Of a DNA stretch of 64,000 bases, positions 16,928 through 24,007 are shown one piece after another. A program made the translations under genes and the position numbers. Source of the stretch: Lachnospiraceae bacterium (GTDB lineage Bacteria > Bacillota > Clostridia > Lachnospirales > Lachnospiraceae); NCBI GenBank assembly GCA_022791755.1, contig JAAVZR010000027.1, positions 18,565 through 82,564 of the forward strand, read 5' to 3'. The notes beneath the pieces were generated by a model. That model was not told the origin of the DNA. It saw only the letters and a list, made by a program, of their open reading frames with translations, and did no database searches. The stretch's first letter is position 1, and the number at the start of each line of letters is the position of its first letter.

Positions 16928-18925
16928 ATGCGACTCATTGATCAGTTTGACTCAAAAGATTTATATATTCTGAAAATATTCATCACCCATTTTCAAGAAA
17001 AGAAAACCTGCATCACATCCGATCACCTGTCCGGGATCACGGGCCGGACGAGTCGGACGATCAAGGATGATATCAAGAGGATTTCTCAACTTCTGGAACG
17101 TTGGAATGTGGCGAAGATTGTTTCCAAAAAAGGAGAAGGTTACCGGATTGTACCGCTGGATTCAGAGGTTTACCAGAAATTTTCTACGACCATCCAGGTT
17201 TACAGCGAATTTTATGGCAAGCAGAATCTGGATGCTTTTAAGAGAAGAATTTTCCTTTTGAAAATCCTGCTGGCGGATGGGAAGCTGACCCTGGATAAGC
17301 TGTCAGATATGCTTTTTATCAATAAAACCACTTTGTATAAAGACATGAATGAAGTGAAAACCATGCTGAATACATGGGGTGTTCGTGTCAGATCTTCCAG
17401 CCGGGGAATCGAGATCATAGATTGCGGAGAGTTGGTTTACCGCATGCTGATTATCGATGTCTCGCAGGATTTTTTATACGAAACCAGCGGTTTTGATAAC
17501 TTTAGTTTTTTAAATGAATATACCAGCTCTTTGATCGGTACAAAAGAAGAATATAAGCAAATTCGGAAACCATTGCTGGATTATCTGAGAGAGATCAATT
17601 TTGTGGTGCGGGATTATCATGCCAATGCCCTTGCTCTTTATGTTTGTATTATGAAAAAGAGGATGGCGCAGGGAGCCGGGATTGACTGGCTTCCGGAAAA
17701 GTATAGGAGTTTGGAAAGCTCTAAAGAGTACAAGATTGCAGAGAAGATTTTAAAAATTACAGGAGTAAAGCCGGTTGCGAAGGAAGAACTCTTGTCTCTG
17801 ACGGCTCTTCTTTTGTGCAGCAGAGACTATTGGATCCAGTCCGATAAAGATGCTGCCTATATGGATCAGAAGCTTTTAGAGGAATGTGAAGAACTGTATC
17901 AATATGTCATTACCAACATTGAGGAAGTAGGAAGCAATTTTTGGAGCGATATCATCCATTCGGAGCCTTTTCGGGAAAATAAAGCCGCTTTTTTTTCTGA
18001 ATTTATAAGGATCTTTGTTAATGTAAAGTATGGCTACAGCGGTGCATCCAAACTAATTCATATTTTTGAAGCGGCCATATATGATTTTTCACAGCTGGCC
18101 ATGGAGATATCCAGGTTATTGCTTTACTTTATTCAGAAAAAATACGATGTAAATATATGCGGAAAGAATTTCCCGATGCTGATTTGCCTGGTGGAGGTGG
18201 TTCTGAACCAACTGAGTCTGCGTTCCGGTAAAAAGAGAATTGCTGTCTGCTCATATCTGGGAAGAGTAATTTCTCATCAGGAGGCGGAATACCTGACGGA
18301 GCGGTTTGGCGCATACATTTCCTCCTTGAAGGTTTTTAACCTGTATGAAATCCGAAAAGAAAATTTTGAGGATTACGATTTACTGATCAGCGACAGAGAG
18401 CTTTTGATCAACCATTATCCGATTCCATGGATTTACTATAATTTTACGGATCCGGAGAAGGAGTCTTATCTTCTGAAAAAGGTGTTTACAGAGAAGGTTT
18501 CCAGGAGATTTATTGATAAATTGGCTTCCATTACCAAGACCATACAAGATGTAATCAGTACTAATATGATACGGTTTTTTAAGGCACTCTCATTGATTTA
18601 TGGTCATGACGGTACGGAGGATGTGATCTTTGAATTTTTAAAAACAAAGAACGGAATCCTAAACTATGGCGGCGGGCCGGTAATATTTTTTTTTCTGGAA
18701 TACACTTTGTGCAGGAGAGAATTTATTGATGTGTATGCAGTAAAAGGATTTGCGAAGTATGCCTTCGTGGTGAGTCTGGACCAGCTTGTGGATATCCATG
18801 AAATAAAAGCCTCCAGTATGATTTTTGATCAGTTTTTGAAACAGGAGGATTATGTAAAAAGGCTGTTTTCTGATGTTTATGGAACATATGAAAAGCTTTT
18901 GTCAAATATAAATGAGCAAACATGA
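16928..18925 (+). CDS. PRD-containing PTS operon regulator (BglG/MtlR/Mga-like)
   Basis: 665 aa. Two N-terminal helix-turn-helix units (about residues 10-75, with TSDHLSGITGRTSRTIKDDI, and 100-165, with LDKLSDMLFINKTTLYKDM), then a long region with PRD-like helical domains, an EIIB-like segment starting KRIAVCSYLGRVISHQEAEYL at about residue 438, and a C-terminal EIIA-like region. This is the layout of transcription activators controlled by PTS phosphorylation. It is encoded immediately upstream of a mannose-family PTS operon in the same direction and probably activates it in response to substrate. Individual PRD histidines cannot be assigned with certainty. Base composition is clearly A+T-richer than in genes on either side. 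Confidence 0.8.
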   Translation: MRLIDQFDSKDLYILKIFITHFQEKKTCITSDHLSGITGRTSRTIKDDIKRISQLLERWNVAKIVSKKGEGYRIVPLDSEVYQKFSTTIQVYSEFYGKQNLDAFKRRIFLLKILLADGKLTLDKLSDMLFINKTTLYKDMNEVKTMLNTWGVRVRSSSRGIEIIDCGELVYRMLIIDVSQDFLYETSGFDNFSFLNEYTSSLIGTKEEYKQIRKPLLDYLREINFVVRDYHANALALYVCIMKKRMAQGAGIDWLPEKYRSLESSKEYKIAEKILKITGVKPVAKEELLSLTALLLCSRDYWIQSDKDAAYMDQKLLEECEELYQYVITNIEEVGSNFWSDIIHSEPFRENKAAFFSEFIRIFVNVKYGYSGASKLIHIFEAAIYDFSQLAMEISRLLLYFIQKKYDVNICGKNFPMLICLVEVVLNQLSLRSGKKRIAVCSYLGRVISHQEAEYLTERFGAYISSLKVFNLYEIRKENFEDYDLLISDRELLINHYPIPWIYYNFTDPEKESYLLKKVFTEKVSRRFIDKLASITKTIQDVISTNMIRFFKALSLIYGHDGTEDVIFEFLKTKNGILNYGGGPVIFFFLEYTLCRREFIDVYAVKGFAKYAFVVSLDQLVDIHEIKASSMIFDQFLKQEDYVKRLFSDVYGTYEKLLSNINEQT

Positions 18926-18937
18926 GTGAGGCGGAAA

Positions 18938-18977
18938 GAACGTCATATTTCACTTTTTTAAGTGAAATATGACGTTC
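18938..18977. terminator. Perfect 18-bp-arm hairpin between regulator and PTS genes
   Basis: 18938-18955 and 18960-18977 are perfectly complementary around a TTTT loop. A short T/C-rich run follows on both strands, so it may terminate from either side. It separates the regulator transcript from the PTS promoter at 19006. Confidence 0.7.
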
Positions 18978-19005
18978 TTCATTCGTGGCAATGAGGGATG
19001 GTTAA

Positions 19006-19033
19006 TTGAAAACCAGGAGGAAATGGGTATAAT
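19006..19033 (+). promoter_or_regulatory. Promoter of the PTS operon
   Basis: TTGAAA (19006-19011), 16-base spacer, TATAAT (19028-19033). A sigma-54-type promoter, common for LevR-controlled mannose-family PTS genes, was looked for and not found, which fits a BglG/Mga-like rather than NtrC-like regulator. Confidence 0.65.
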
Positions 19034-19091
19034 AAAAACCGGAGTACCGCAAAGCGCGGCCCGGATGTCTTAAAAAGGGAAAGGAGGAGCT

Positions 19092-19502
19092 ATGCTAAAA
19101 TTGTTTTTATCTTCCCACGGTACGCTGGCCAGCGGGATGAAACGCTCGGTGGAGCTGCTGAGCGGGAAAAAAAATCAACTAACGGTTTTTGACGCCTATG
19201 TGGATGAAAAACGGCTGGAGGATGCACTGGATGATTTTTTTGCCTGCTGCAAAGAAGAGGATCAGAAGATGTTGTTGTCGGATCTGTACGGAGGAAGCGT
19301 AAATCAGAAAATGTCTCTGTACCTGGATCATCCGGATACCTGTCTGGTCGCCGGTGTGAATCTGGCGCTGGTATTGGAGCTGTCGCTTCGGGAGAAAATA
19401 AGCGAAACGGAGATAGAAGGCCTGATTGAAGAAAGCCGGAGCATGCTGAGGATGGTGAGGATGTCGGAAGTGGAAGCGGGAAGTGACGAGGATTTCCTGT
19501 GA
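19092..19502 (+). CDS. PTS mannose-family EIIA component
   Basis: 136 aa. The N-terminus LFLSSHGTLASGM carries the phospho-accepting His9 of the EIIA-Man fold. LLSDLYGGSVNQKM is the second conserved block around the active site. It takes phosphate from HPr and passes it to the EIIB protein encoded next. Ribosome binding site AAAGGAGG. First gene of a five-gene cluster EIIA-EIIB-EIIC-EIID-deacetylase, all tightly spaced. Confidence 0.9.
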   Translation: MLKLFLSSHGTLASGMKRSVELLSGKKNQLTVFDAYVDEKRLEDALDDFFACCKEEDQKMLLSDLYGGSVNQKMSLYLDHPDTCLVAGVNLALVLELSLREKISETEIEGLIEESRSMLRMVRMSEVEAGSDEDFL

Positions 19503-19540
19503 AAGGAATTTTGTAAGGAAGGAAAGGAGAGGGAAACAAT

Positions 19541-20044
19541 ATGATTAAGCTGCTGCGGTTGGATGACCGAATGATACATGGCCAAATCTCTACGAAGTGG
19601 TCCAGGGTTTTGTCGGTGGATCGAATTATCGTCATCAATGACGATGCGGCTGCGAATGAGCTGGTAAAAAGATCTCTGATGATGGCGGCGCCGGCTACCT
19701 GCAAGGTGGCTATCAAATCTGTCAGGGATTCCGTCGAGCTTTTGAAAAATCCCAAAGCAAAGGAACATGATATTCTGCTGATTGTGGCAAATCCTGCGGA
19801 TCTGCTTACCGTGGTGAATCAGGTAGAGGGTATTCAGAAAGTAAACATCGGAAATTTCGGGCTGCTGGAAAAAAGCGGGAATGTAAAAAGAAAGCGGTAT
19901 AACGAATATTTCTGGTATTCGGAGGATGAGGCGGAGATTTACCGGCAGATCGTAGAAAAAGGCTTGGAATGTACAATTCAGGTGATCCCGGATGACGTAC
20001 CCAGTCCGTTATCCAATATATTGAAAAAAGAAAAGGGGAGTTGA
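19541..20044 (+). CDS. PTS mannose/fructose/sorbose-family EIIB component
   Basis: 167 aa. Starts IKLLRLDDRMIHGQISTKW; the His in RMIHGQ (residue 14) is the phosphorylation site of EIIB-Sor/Man proteins. VINDDAAANELVKRSLMMAAP is the next conserved block. It phosphorylates the sugar during uptake through EIIC/EIID. Its stop codon is directly followed by the ATG of EIIC. Confidence 0.92.
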   Translation: MIKLLRLDDRMIHGQISTKWSRVLSVDRIIVINDDAAANELVKRSLMMAAPATCKVAIKSVRDSVELLKNPKAKEHDILLIVANPADLLTVVNQVEGIQKVNIGNFGLLEKSGNVKRKRYNEYFWYSEDEAEIYRQIVEKGLECTIQVIPDDVPSPLSNILKKEKGS

Positions 20045-20848
20045 ATGATGGCAGTGGTAGGATTAAAGCTCGGCTTATTGTATGCGTTTATTATGTGGTT
20101 TGACGGGAGGATTCTTTCCTGGTCCTGTCTTATGCGACCTATTGTACTGGCGCCGCTGTCTGGCCTGGTTATGGGAGATATCGGGACAGGGATTTTAATG
20201 GGAGCGGCGCTGGAATCGGTCTACATGGGAATTTCCAGCATTGGCGGAGCGACGCCGGCCGATGCGCCGCTGGCCGCTATCATTACGACGGCGTTTGCCG
20301 TCCTGACCGATGCGGGAATGGAAACGGCCATAGCCTTGTCGATTCCCATTGGAACGGTTATGGCGTCTTTTAACAGCTTATGTCTGCCGATCTGGGCGGG
20401 GGTAGCTCCTGCGCTGACAAAAATGATCGTGAAAGGTGAGGTGAAAAAATTTGAAATTTCCGCTCATCTTTTGACTATCGCTGCAGTATTGGTACCAGGA
20501 CTGGCCTGCGCAGCTGCGGTAGCCTTTGGTGTGGAAGGCTTGGAATCCCTTCTAGCCGTAATGCCCGGATGGGTTATGACGGGGCTGGGAGCTGCCGGCG
20601 GCATGATGATGGCCATTGGATTTGCGATTCTCACATCCATGATTTGGTCCAAAGAAGTAGGGTATTTCTTTTTCTTTGGATATGTACTGGTAAGATACTT
20701 GGGGATGGACACACTGGCAATTGCTATTTTGGGGGCGATTGTTGCAGCTACGGTTTTCCTGTCCGAAAAGCGTACGATTGATCTGAACAATAAGTTGGAG
20801 AAAATGGCGGCAGGCGGTATGACGAAAGAGGAGGAGGAATTCTTTTAA
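20045..20848 (+). CDS. PTS mannose-family EIIC permease component
   Basis: 267 aa integral membrane protein with multiple hydrophobic segments. The conserved stretch MGDIGTGILMGAALESVYMG and the loop GGATPADAPLAAIITTAF are typical of EIIC-Man/Sor. With EIID it forms the sugar-translocating channel. The start (ATGATG at 20045) abuts the EIIB stop; the stop overlaps the EIID start by one base (TAATG). Confidence 0.92.
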   Translation: MMAVVGLKLGLLYAFIMWFDGRILSWSCLMRPIVLAPLSGLVMGDIGTGILMGAALESVYMGISSIGGATPADAPLAAIITTAFAVLTDAGMETAIALSIPIGTVMASFNSLCLPIWAGVAPALTKMIVKGEVKKFEISAHLLTIAAVLVPGLACAAAVAFGVEGLESLLAVMPGWVMTGLGAAGGMMMAIGFAILTSMIWSKEVGYFFFFGYVLVRYLGMDTLAIAILGAIVAATVFLSEKRTIDLNNKLEKMAAGGMTKEEEEFF

Positions 20849-21666
20849 TGGAAAAAAAAGTATTGACAAATGAAGAGAAAAAGTTATTGCGGAAAGTGCA
20901 GCTTCGCTCCCATATGTGTTTTCTTCAGGGAAATATGCTGAATATGCAGGCCACCGGCGTGACCTATTCGCTGATTCCCGTCATTGAAGAAATCTATAAG
21001 GATGACCCTGAGGGCAAAAAAGAAGCCTACGCGCGTTCTCAGCAGTTTTTTAATACGCATGCCGTTCCTTTTTCCTTCCTTATGGGCTTAAACTGGGCAA
21101 TGGAAAAGGAACATAACGAGAAAAACACCATCGACGGTAAGACCATAGAGAGTGTAAAGGCGGCCTTGATGGGACCGACGGCAGGTATGTTTGACAGCTT
21201 GTTTTTTAATTGCCTGCGGGTAATTGCCGGCGGCGTCGGAATCGGCTTATGCGCTCAGAGAAACCCCCTTGGAATCCTGCTGTTCATTTTGATTTATGGA
21301 GTTCCTCAGAGTGTATTAAAATTTATTTTTGTAAAAATGGGCTATGTATATGGAACTTCTTTTATTGACACGGTATTTAATTCTGGGTTGATGAACGCAT
21401 TTACAAAGGCGGCTTCTATTTTGGGAATCACTATGGTGGGAGCCATGACGGCGCAGATGGTAAATGTTCCTCTGAATATAGTGCTTACTATGGGCGAGAC
21501 TTCCCTGAATATTGCGGACGTCATTAACTCGATTTTCCCCGGACTTTTGGGAGTGCTGCTCCTCTTTGGCTTTGCGGCCCTGATTAAAAAGGGCGTTCGT
21601 CCTACGATCTTAGTAGTATGCACGTTGGCGGCCGGTTTGATCGGAGCCTTGATTGGGATATTCTGA
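20848..21666 (+). CDS. PTS mannose-family EIID component
   Basis: 272 aa. The N-terminal cytoplasmic part begins KKLLRKVQLRSHMCFLQGNM, followed by NMQATGVTYSLIPVIEEIY and NTHAVPFSFLMGLNWAMEKE, all typical EIID blocks; LMGPTAGMFDSLFF starts the membrane part, and the C-terminus is hydrophobic (VVCTLAAGLIGALIGIF). Partner of EIIC in the channel. Translationally coupled to EIIC. Confidence 0.92.
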   Translation: MEKKVLTNEEKKLLRKVQLRSHMCFLQGNMLNMQATGVTYSLIPVIEEIYKDDPEGKKEAYARSQQFFNTHAVPFSFLMGLNWAMEKEHNEKNTIDGKTIESVKAALMGPTAGMFDSLFFNCLRVIAGGVGIGLCAQRNPLGILLFILIYGVPQSVLKFIFVKMGYVYGTSFIDTVFNSGLMNAFTKAASILGITMVGAMTAQMVNVPLNIVLTMGETSLNIADVINSIFPGLLGVLLLFGFAALIKKGVRPTILVVCTLAAGLIGALIGIF

Positions 21667-21707
21667 TGGAGATTAAAGGAAAAAGAAGGAGGATTTGACT
21701 GAAAACG

Positions 21708-22508
21708 ATGAAGCTTTTAGTGCAGGCAGATGATTTTGGCTTTACAAAAGGAACGACCTACGGGACGGTGGAAGGCATCGATCATGGGATATTGACTTGC
21801 TCCGGGCTGTTTACCAATATGCCTACCAGTGAATTTGCCGCCGGATTTATTCGGGAAAGGCCGGATTTTTGCTTTGGTTTGGATTTTAACATTACCAATG
21901 GGCCGTGCGTTAGTAATCCTCGGAACGTTTCACACCTGGTAGATGAAACGAGCGAGTTTATACGTTCTGGTAATCGCATTCATGACCCTCGTTTTGCAAG
22001 CGAGGAGGGGCGGCGGGAAATGTTTCCTTATGACGAGGTGTACTGTGAGCTGGAAGCGCAGTATGAAAAATTCATCGAGCTGACCGGAAGGAGACCGAAA
22101 TACATACAATCCCATTCCCTCTCCCATGAGAATTATGTGGCTGCCATTCGCAACTTCACGGAGGAGAAAAAGCTTCCCTATGCCATGGATGTGCTGGAGA
22201 GGTATGGGTTTGAGTTCTATGTGGATTATCACGATAATGAGGCGACCATGAAAAAGATTTTTGATCCTGTGGCTCAGATCAATCGCTCACCTTTGAAAAT
22301 GCTGTTGGAGCGAAGAGAAAGCCTGGTCAAATGTGATTATGTTTTCATCGGCGGTCACGCCGGTTATGTGGATGCTGAGCTGATGAAATGGAGTACCTGT
22401 TCCATTGAACGTTGCAAGGATCTGGAGCTGGTTCTTTCCGGTGAAGTCAGAAAATGGATTGAAGAAGAGGAAATCGAGCTGATTTCCTATGATGATTTGG
22501 AGCGGTAA
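21708..22508 (+). CDS. ChbG/YdjC-family carbohydrate deacetylase
   Basis: 266 aa. Starts KLLVQADDFGFTKG, the metal-binding ADDFG motif of the YdjC/ChbG family, and has the second His pair as QSHSLSH around residue 127. These enzymes remove an acetyl group from N-acetylated mono- or disaccharides after PTS uptake; ChbG does so for chitobiose. Placed 40 bases after EIID, it suggests that the PTS imports an N-acetylated amino sugar or disaccharide. One oddity: the block usually written GLHxxLTxG reads GLDFNITNG, so the conserved metal-binding His is Asp here. The enzyme could still bind metal, have a shifted specificity, or be impaired. Confidence 0.85.
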   Translation: MKLLVQADDFGFTKGTTYGTVEGIDHGILTCSGLFTNMPTSEFAAGFIRERPDFCFGLDFNITNGPCVSNPRNVSHLVDETSEFIRSGNRIHDPRFASEEGRREMFPYDEVYCELEAQYEKFIELTGRRPKYIQSHSLSHENYVAAIRNFTEEKKLPYAMDVLERYGFEFYVDYHDNEATMKKIFDPVAQINRSPLKMLLERRESLVKCDYVFIGGHAGYVDAELMKWSTCSIERCKDLELVLSGEVRKWIEEEEIELISYDDLER

Positions 22509-22510
22509 AA

Positions 22511-22801
22511 AAGGATGAAACATATCATGATGATCCGTTCAGGGCAGTAAATTTCAAAACAAATGAAAAGGGGCAGCTGCTCTGCCCAAATGGGAAAGCG
22601 TTTCATTTTGCCTATAGAAAACCGGTAAAGGGGAACCAATATGGCCGTCAGGAAGAGTATTATACCTGTGAAGACTGCCGTGGATGCCCCTATGCTGAGA
22701 GGTGTGAAAAGACAGATAAAAACCGTACAATCCGGATCAATGAACTAAGCGCCATGCATACAGAGGTGGTGGAAAATCTGGAAAGCATATATTTTCTGTA
22801 A
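22511..22801 (+). pseudogene. IS1182-type transposase remnant
   Basis: An open frame without a proper start, running from the end of the deacetylase gene to TAA at 22801, translates to about 96 residues such as DDPFRAVNFKTNEKGQLLCP and YYTCEDCRGCPYAERC, then NRTIRINELSAMHTEVVENL. The Cys-rich EYYTCEDCRGCPYAERC block is characteristic of the middle/late part of IS1182/IS5-type DDE transposases. Both ends of the coding sequence are missing, so it is inactive. It lies 40 bases inside the right arm of the 20-bp inverted repeat. Confidence 0.75.
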
Positions 22802-22811
22802 TATGAAGAGG

Positions 22812-22860
22812 CCGTGAAGAACGGAGTTTTTCAACTCCTATTTTTTCACAGCCCCTTTTT
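22812..22860 (+). repeat. Right arm of the 20-bp inverted repeat, with terminator-like hairpin
   Basis: 22841-22860 is the exact reverse complement of 16681-16700. Just inside it GGAGTTTTTCAACTCC (22824-22839) can fold, extended by GCCGTGAA (22811-22818) with TTCACAGC (22845-22852), and the arm ends in TTTTT, so it may also terminate transcription from the PTS operon. Consistent with an IS1182-like right end. Confidence 0.68.
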
Positions 22861-22927
22861 CTGTATTCTAAACAGCTGCAGACAGTAATGCTTCTACAGG
22901 AGTGAAACGAGACAAAAGCGGGAATAA

Positions 22928-22956
22928 TTGACATTGGCGGGGATCCGCTGTATAGT
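22928..22956 (+). promoter_or_regulatory. Promoter of the rubredoxin gene
   Basis: TTGACA (22928-22933), 17-base spacer, TATAGT (22951-22956): near-consensus and 34 bases before the start codon. Confidence 0.8.
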
Positions 22957-22990
22957 ATACCTATCTCAACAAAGAAAGGAGTATAATATA

Positions 22991-23146
22991 ATGAAGTATG
23001 TATGCACAGTGTGTGGTTATGTGTACGATGAGGAGACCGGCGATCCGGAGAACGGGGTGGCGGCTGGTACTAAATGGGAGGATGTCCCGGAGGATTACGT
23101 ATGTCCTCTGTGCCAGATGGGCAAGGAAGTATTCGAGGCTGAATAA
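22991..23146 (+). CDS. Rubredoxin
   Basis: 51 aa from ATG 22991 with AAAGGAG upstream. The two Cys pairs CTVCGYVYD (CxxC) and CPLCQMGKE (CxxC) bind a single iron; the intervening [19 protein letters not shown] is typical. A small cytoplasmic electron carrier, often serving oxygen or peroxide detoxification in anaerobes. It is monocistronic with its own strong promoter; no reductase partner is adjacent. Confidence 0.97.
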   Translation: MKYVCTVCGYVYDEETGDPENGVAAGTKWEDVPEDYVCPLCQMGKEVFEAE

Positions 23147-23217
23147 CCGGACGTAGTGTCTTAAGTTCAGACGAAGGAGTGCAGGTGCGAGGGGCCTGAG
23201 AACAAGGAGAGAGGATT

Positions 23218-23805
23218 ATGTATTGCAAAGTATGCGGCAAACAGCTTCCGGACGGGGCTGTACGGTGCGATGAATGTGGCAGCCTGGTGGATGGAGCCAC
23301 AGGAGATTACAAGGAGGAAAAACGGGACAGCAGGGGTGGATCTTTCTCCGGCTTTGATACCGGCGACGGCTATTATCAGGATAACCGTAACCAGGACGGC
23401 AGCTATTCCAGCTACTATGACGGCGGATCGGAGCCGGTCTATGAGCGGCAGTCCGGCGCCAGAAAGGGATTTGCCATCACATCCATGGTACTGGGAATCA
23501 TTGGTCTGGTGGGCACCTGCTGTTCCTTTTTTACCTATGGAGGACTGAGCATTTTATTGGGACTTCTGGGGCTGGTCTTTGGTATCCTGGGCCTTAAGTC
23601 TCAGGGAAAGGGGATGGCCATCGCCGGAATCGTTATGGCGGCCCTGAATCTGATTATCGGAATTTTGATTCTGATTTTGATGGTGATCAGTCTTCAGTCG
23701 CTTTCCGGGATGTCGCCGGAAGAGTACAGAGATTTCATAGAGGAGCTGGAGAATATCTACGGTGCCCAGATGATCCGCTTAAAAGGAGCCTGGCGGCAGC
23801 CGTAA
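23218..23805 (+). CDS. Zinc-ribbon DUF4190-type membrane protein
   Basis: 195 aa. An N-terminal zinc ribbon (CKVCGKQLPDGAVRCDECG, residues 3-21) is followed by a Gly/Asp/Tyr-rich linker (about 30-80) and a hydrophobic domain with three membrane segments (about residues 84-104, 106-126 and 131-160), the DUF4190 layout. A small soluble tail follows. Function is unknown for the family. Ribosome binding site GGAGAGG precedes the ATG. Confidence 0.75.
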   Translation: MYCKVCGKQLPDGAVRCDECGSLVDGATGDYKEEKRDSRGGSFSGFDTGDGYYQDNRNQDGSYSSYYDGGSEPVYERQSGARKGFAITSMVLGIIGLVGTCCSFFTYGGLSILLGLLGLVFGILGLKSQGKGMAIAGIVMAALNLIIGILILILMVISLQSLSGMSPEEYRDFIEELENIYGAQMIRLKGAWRQP

Positions 23806-23911
23806 CGAAAAGGCTGTTTATTGGCGGCAGCCGTTCACAGAAAATCCCTAATTTTTTATGGAAAGCCCCTTTCTTTTTTGCAGAAAACGTGGTATACCAT
23901 TTACAGGAGGA

Positions 23912-23938
23912 TTAGCACTCGATAGCGATGGTGGCTAA
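23912..23938 (+). promoter_or_regulatory. CIRCE-like operator upstream of clpB
   Basis: TTAGCACTC (23912-23920), exactly nine bases, then GGTGGCTAA (23930-23938). The left arm is a perfect CIRCE half-site and the right arm matches GAGTGCTAA at six of nine positions. CIRCE is the binding site of the heat-shock repressor HrcA. It lies 70 bases before the clpB start. No CtsR-type site was seen. Confidence 0.6.
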
Positions 23939-24007
23939 CAATGTGCGAAAAGTGTTTTTCCCCGGACCAGGTATACGAAAAGCATGAGGAAGGGAGGCTT
24001 TCTTATT

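Noticed and set aside
18978..19091. Sigma-54 promoter for the mannose-family PTS
   Set aside because: No TGGCAC-N5-TTGCW match; a sigma-A-type promoter is present and the regulator lacks a sigma-54 interaction domain.
16681..22860. Integrase-type genomic island using the ssrA 3' end as attachment site
   Set aside because: I looked for a direct repeat of the tmRNA 3' end near 22860-22990 and for an integrase gene and found neither; inverted IS-like ends explain the borders better.
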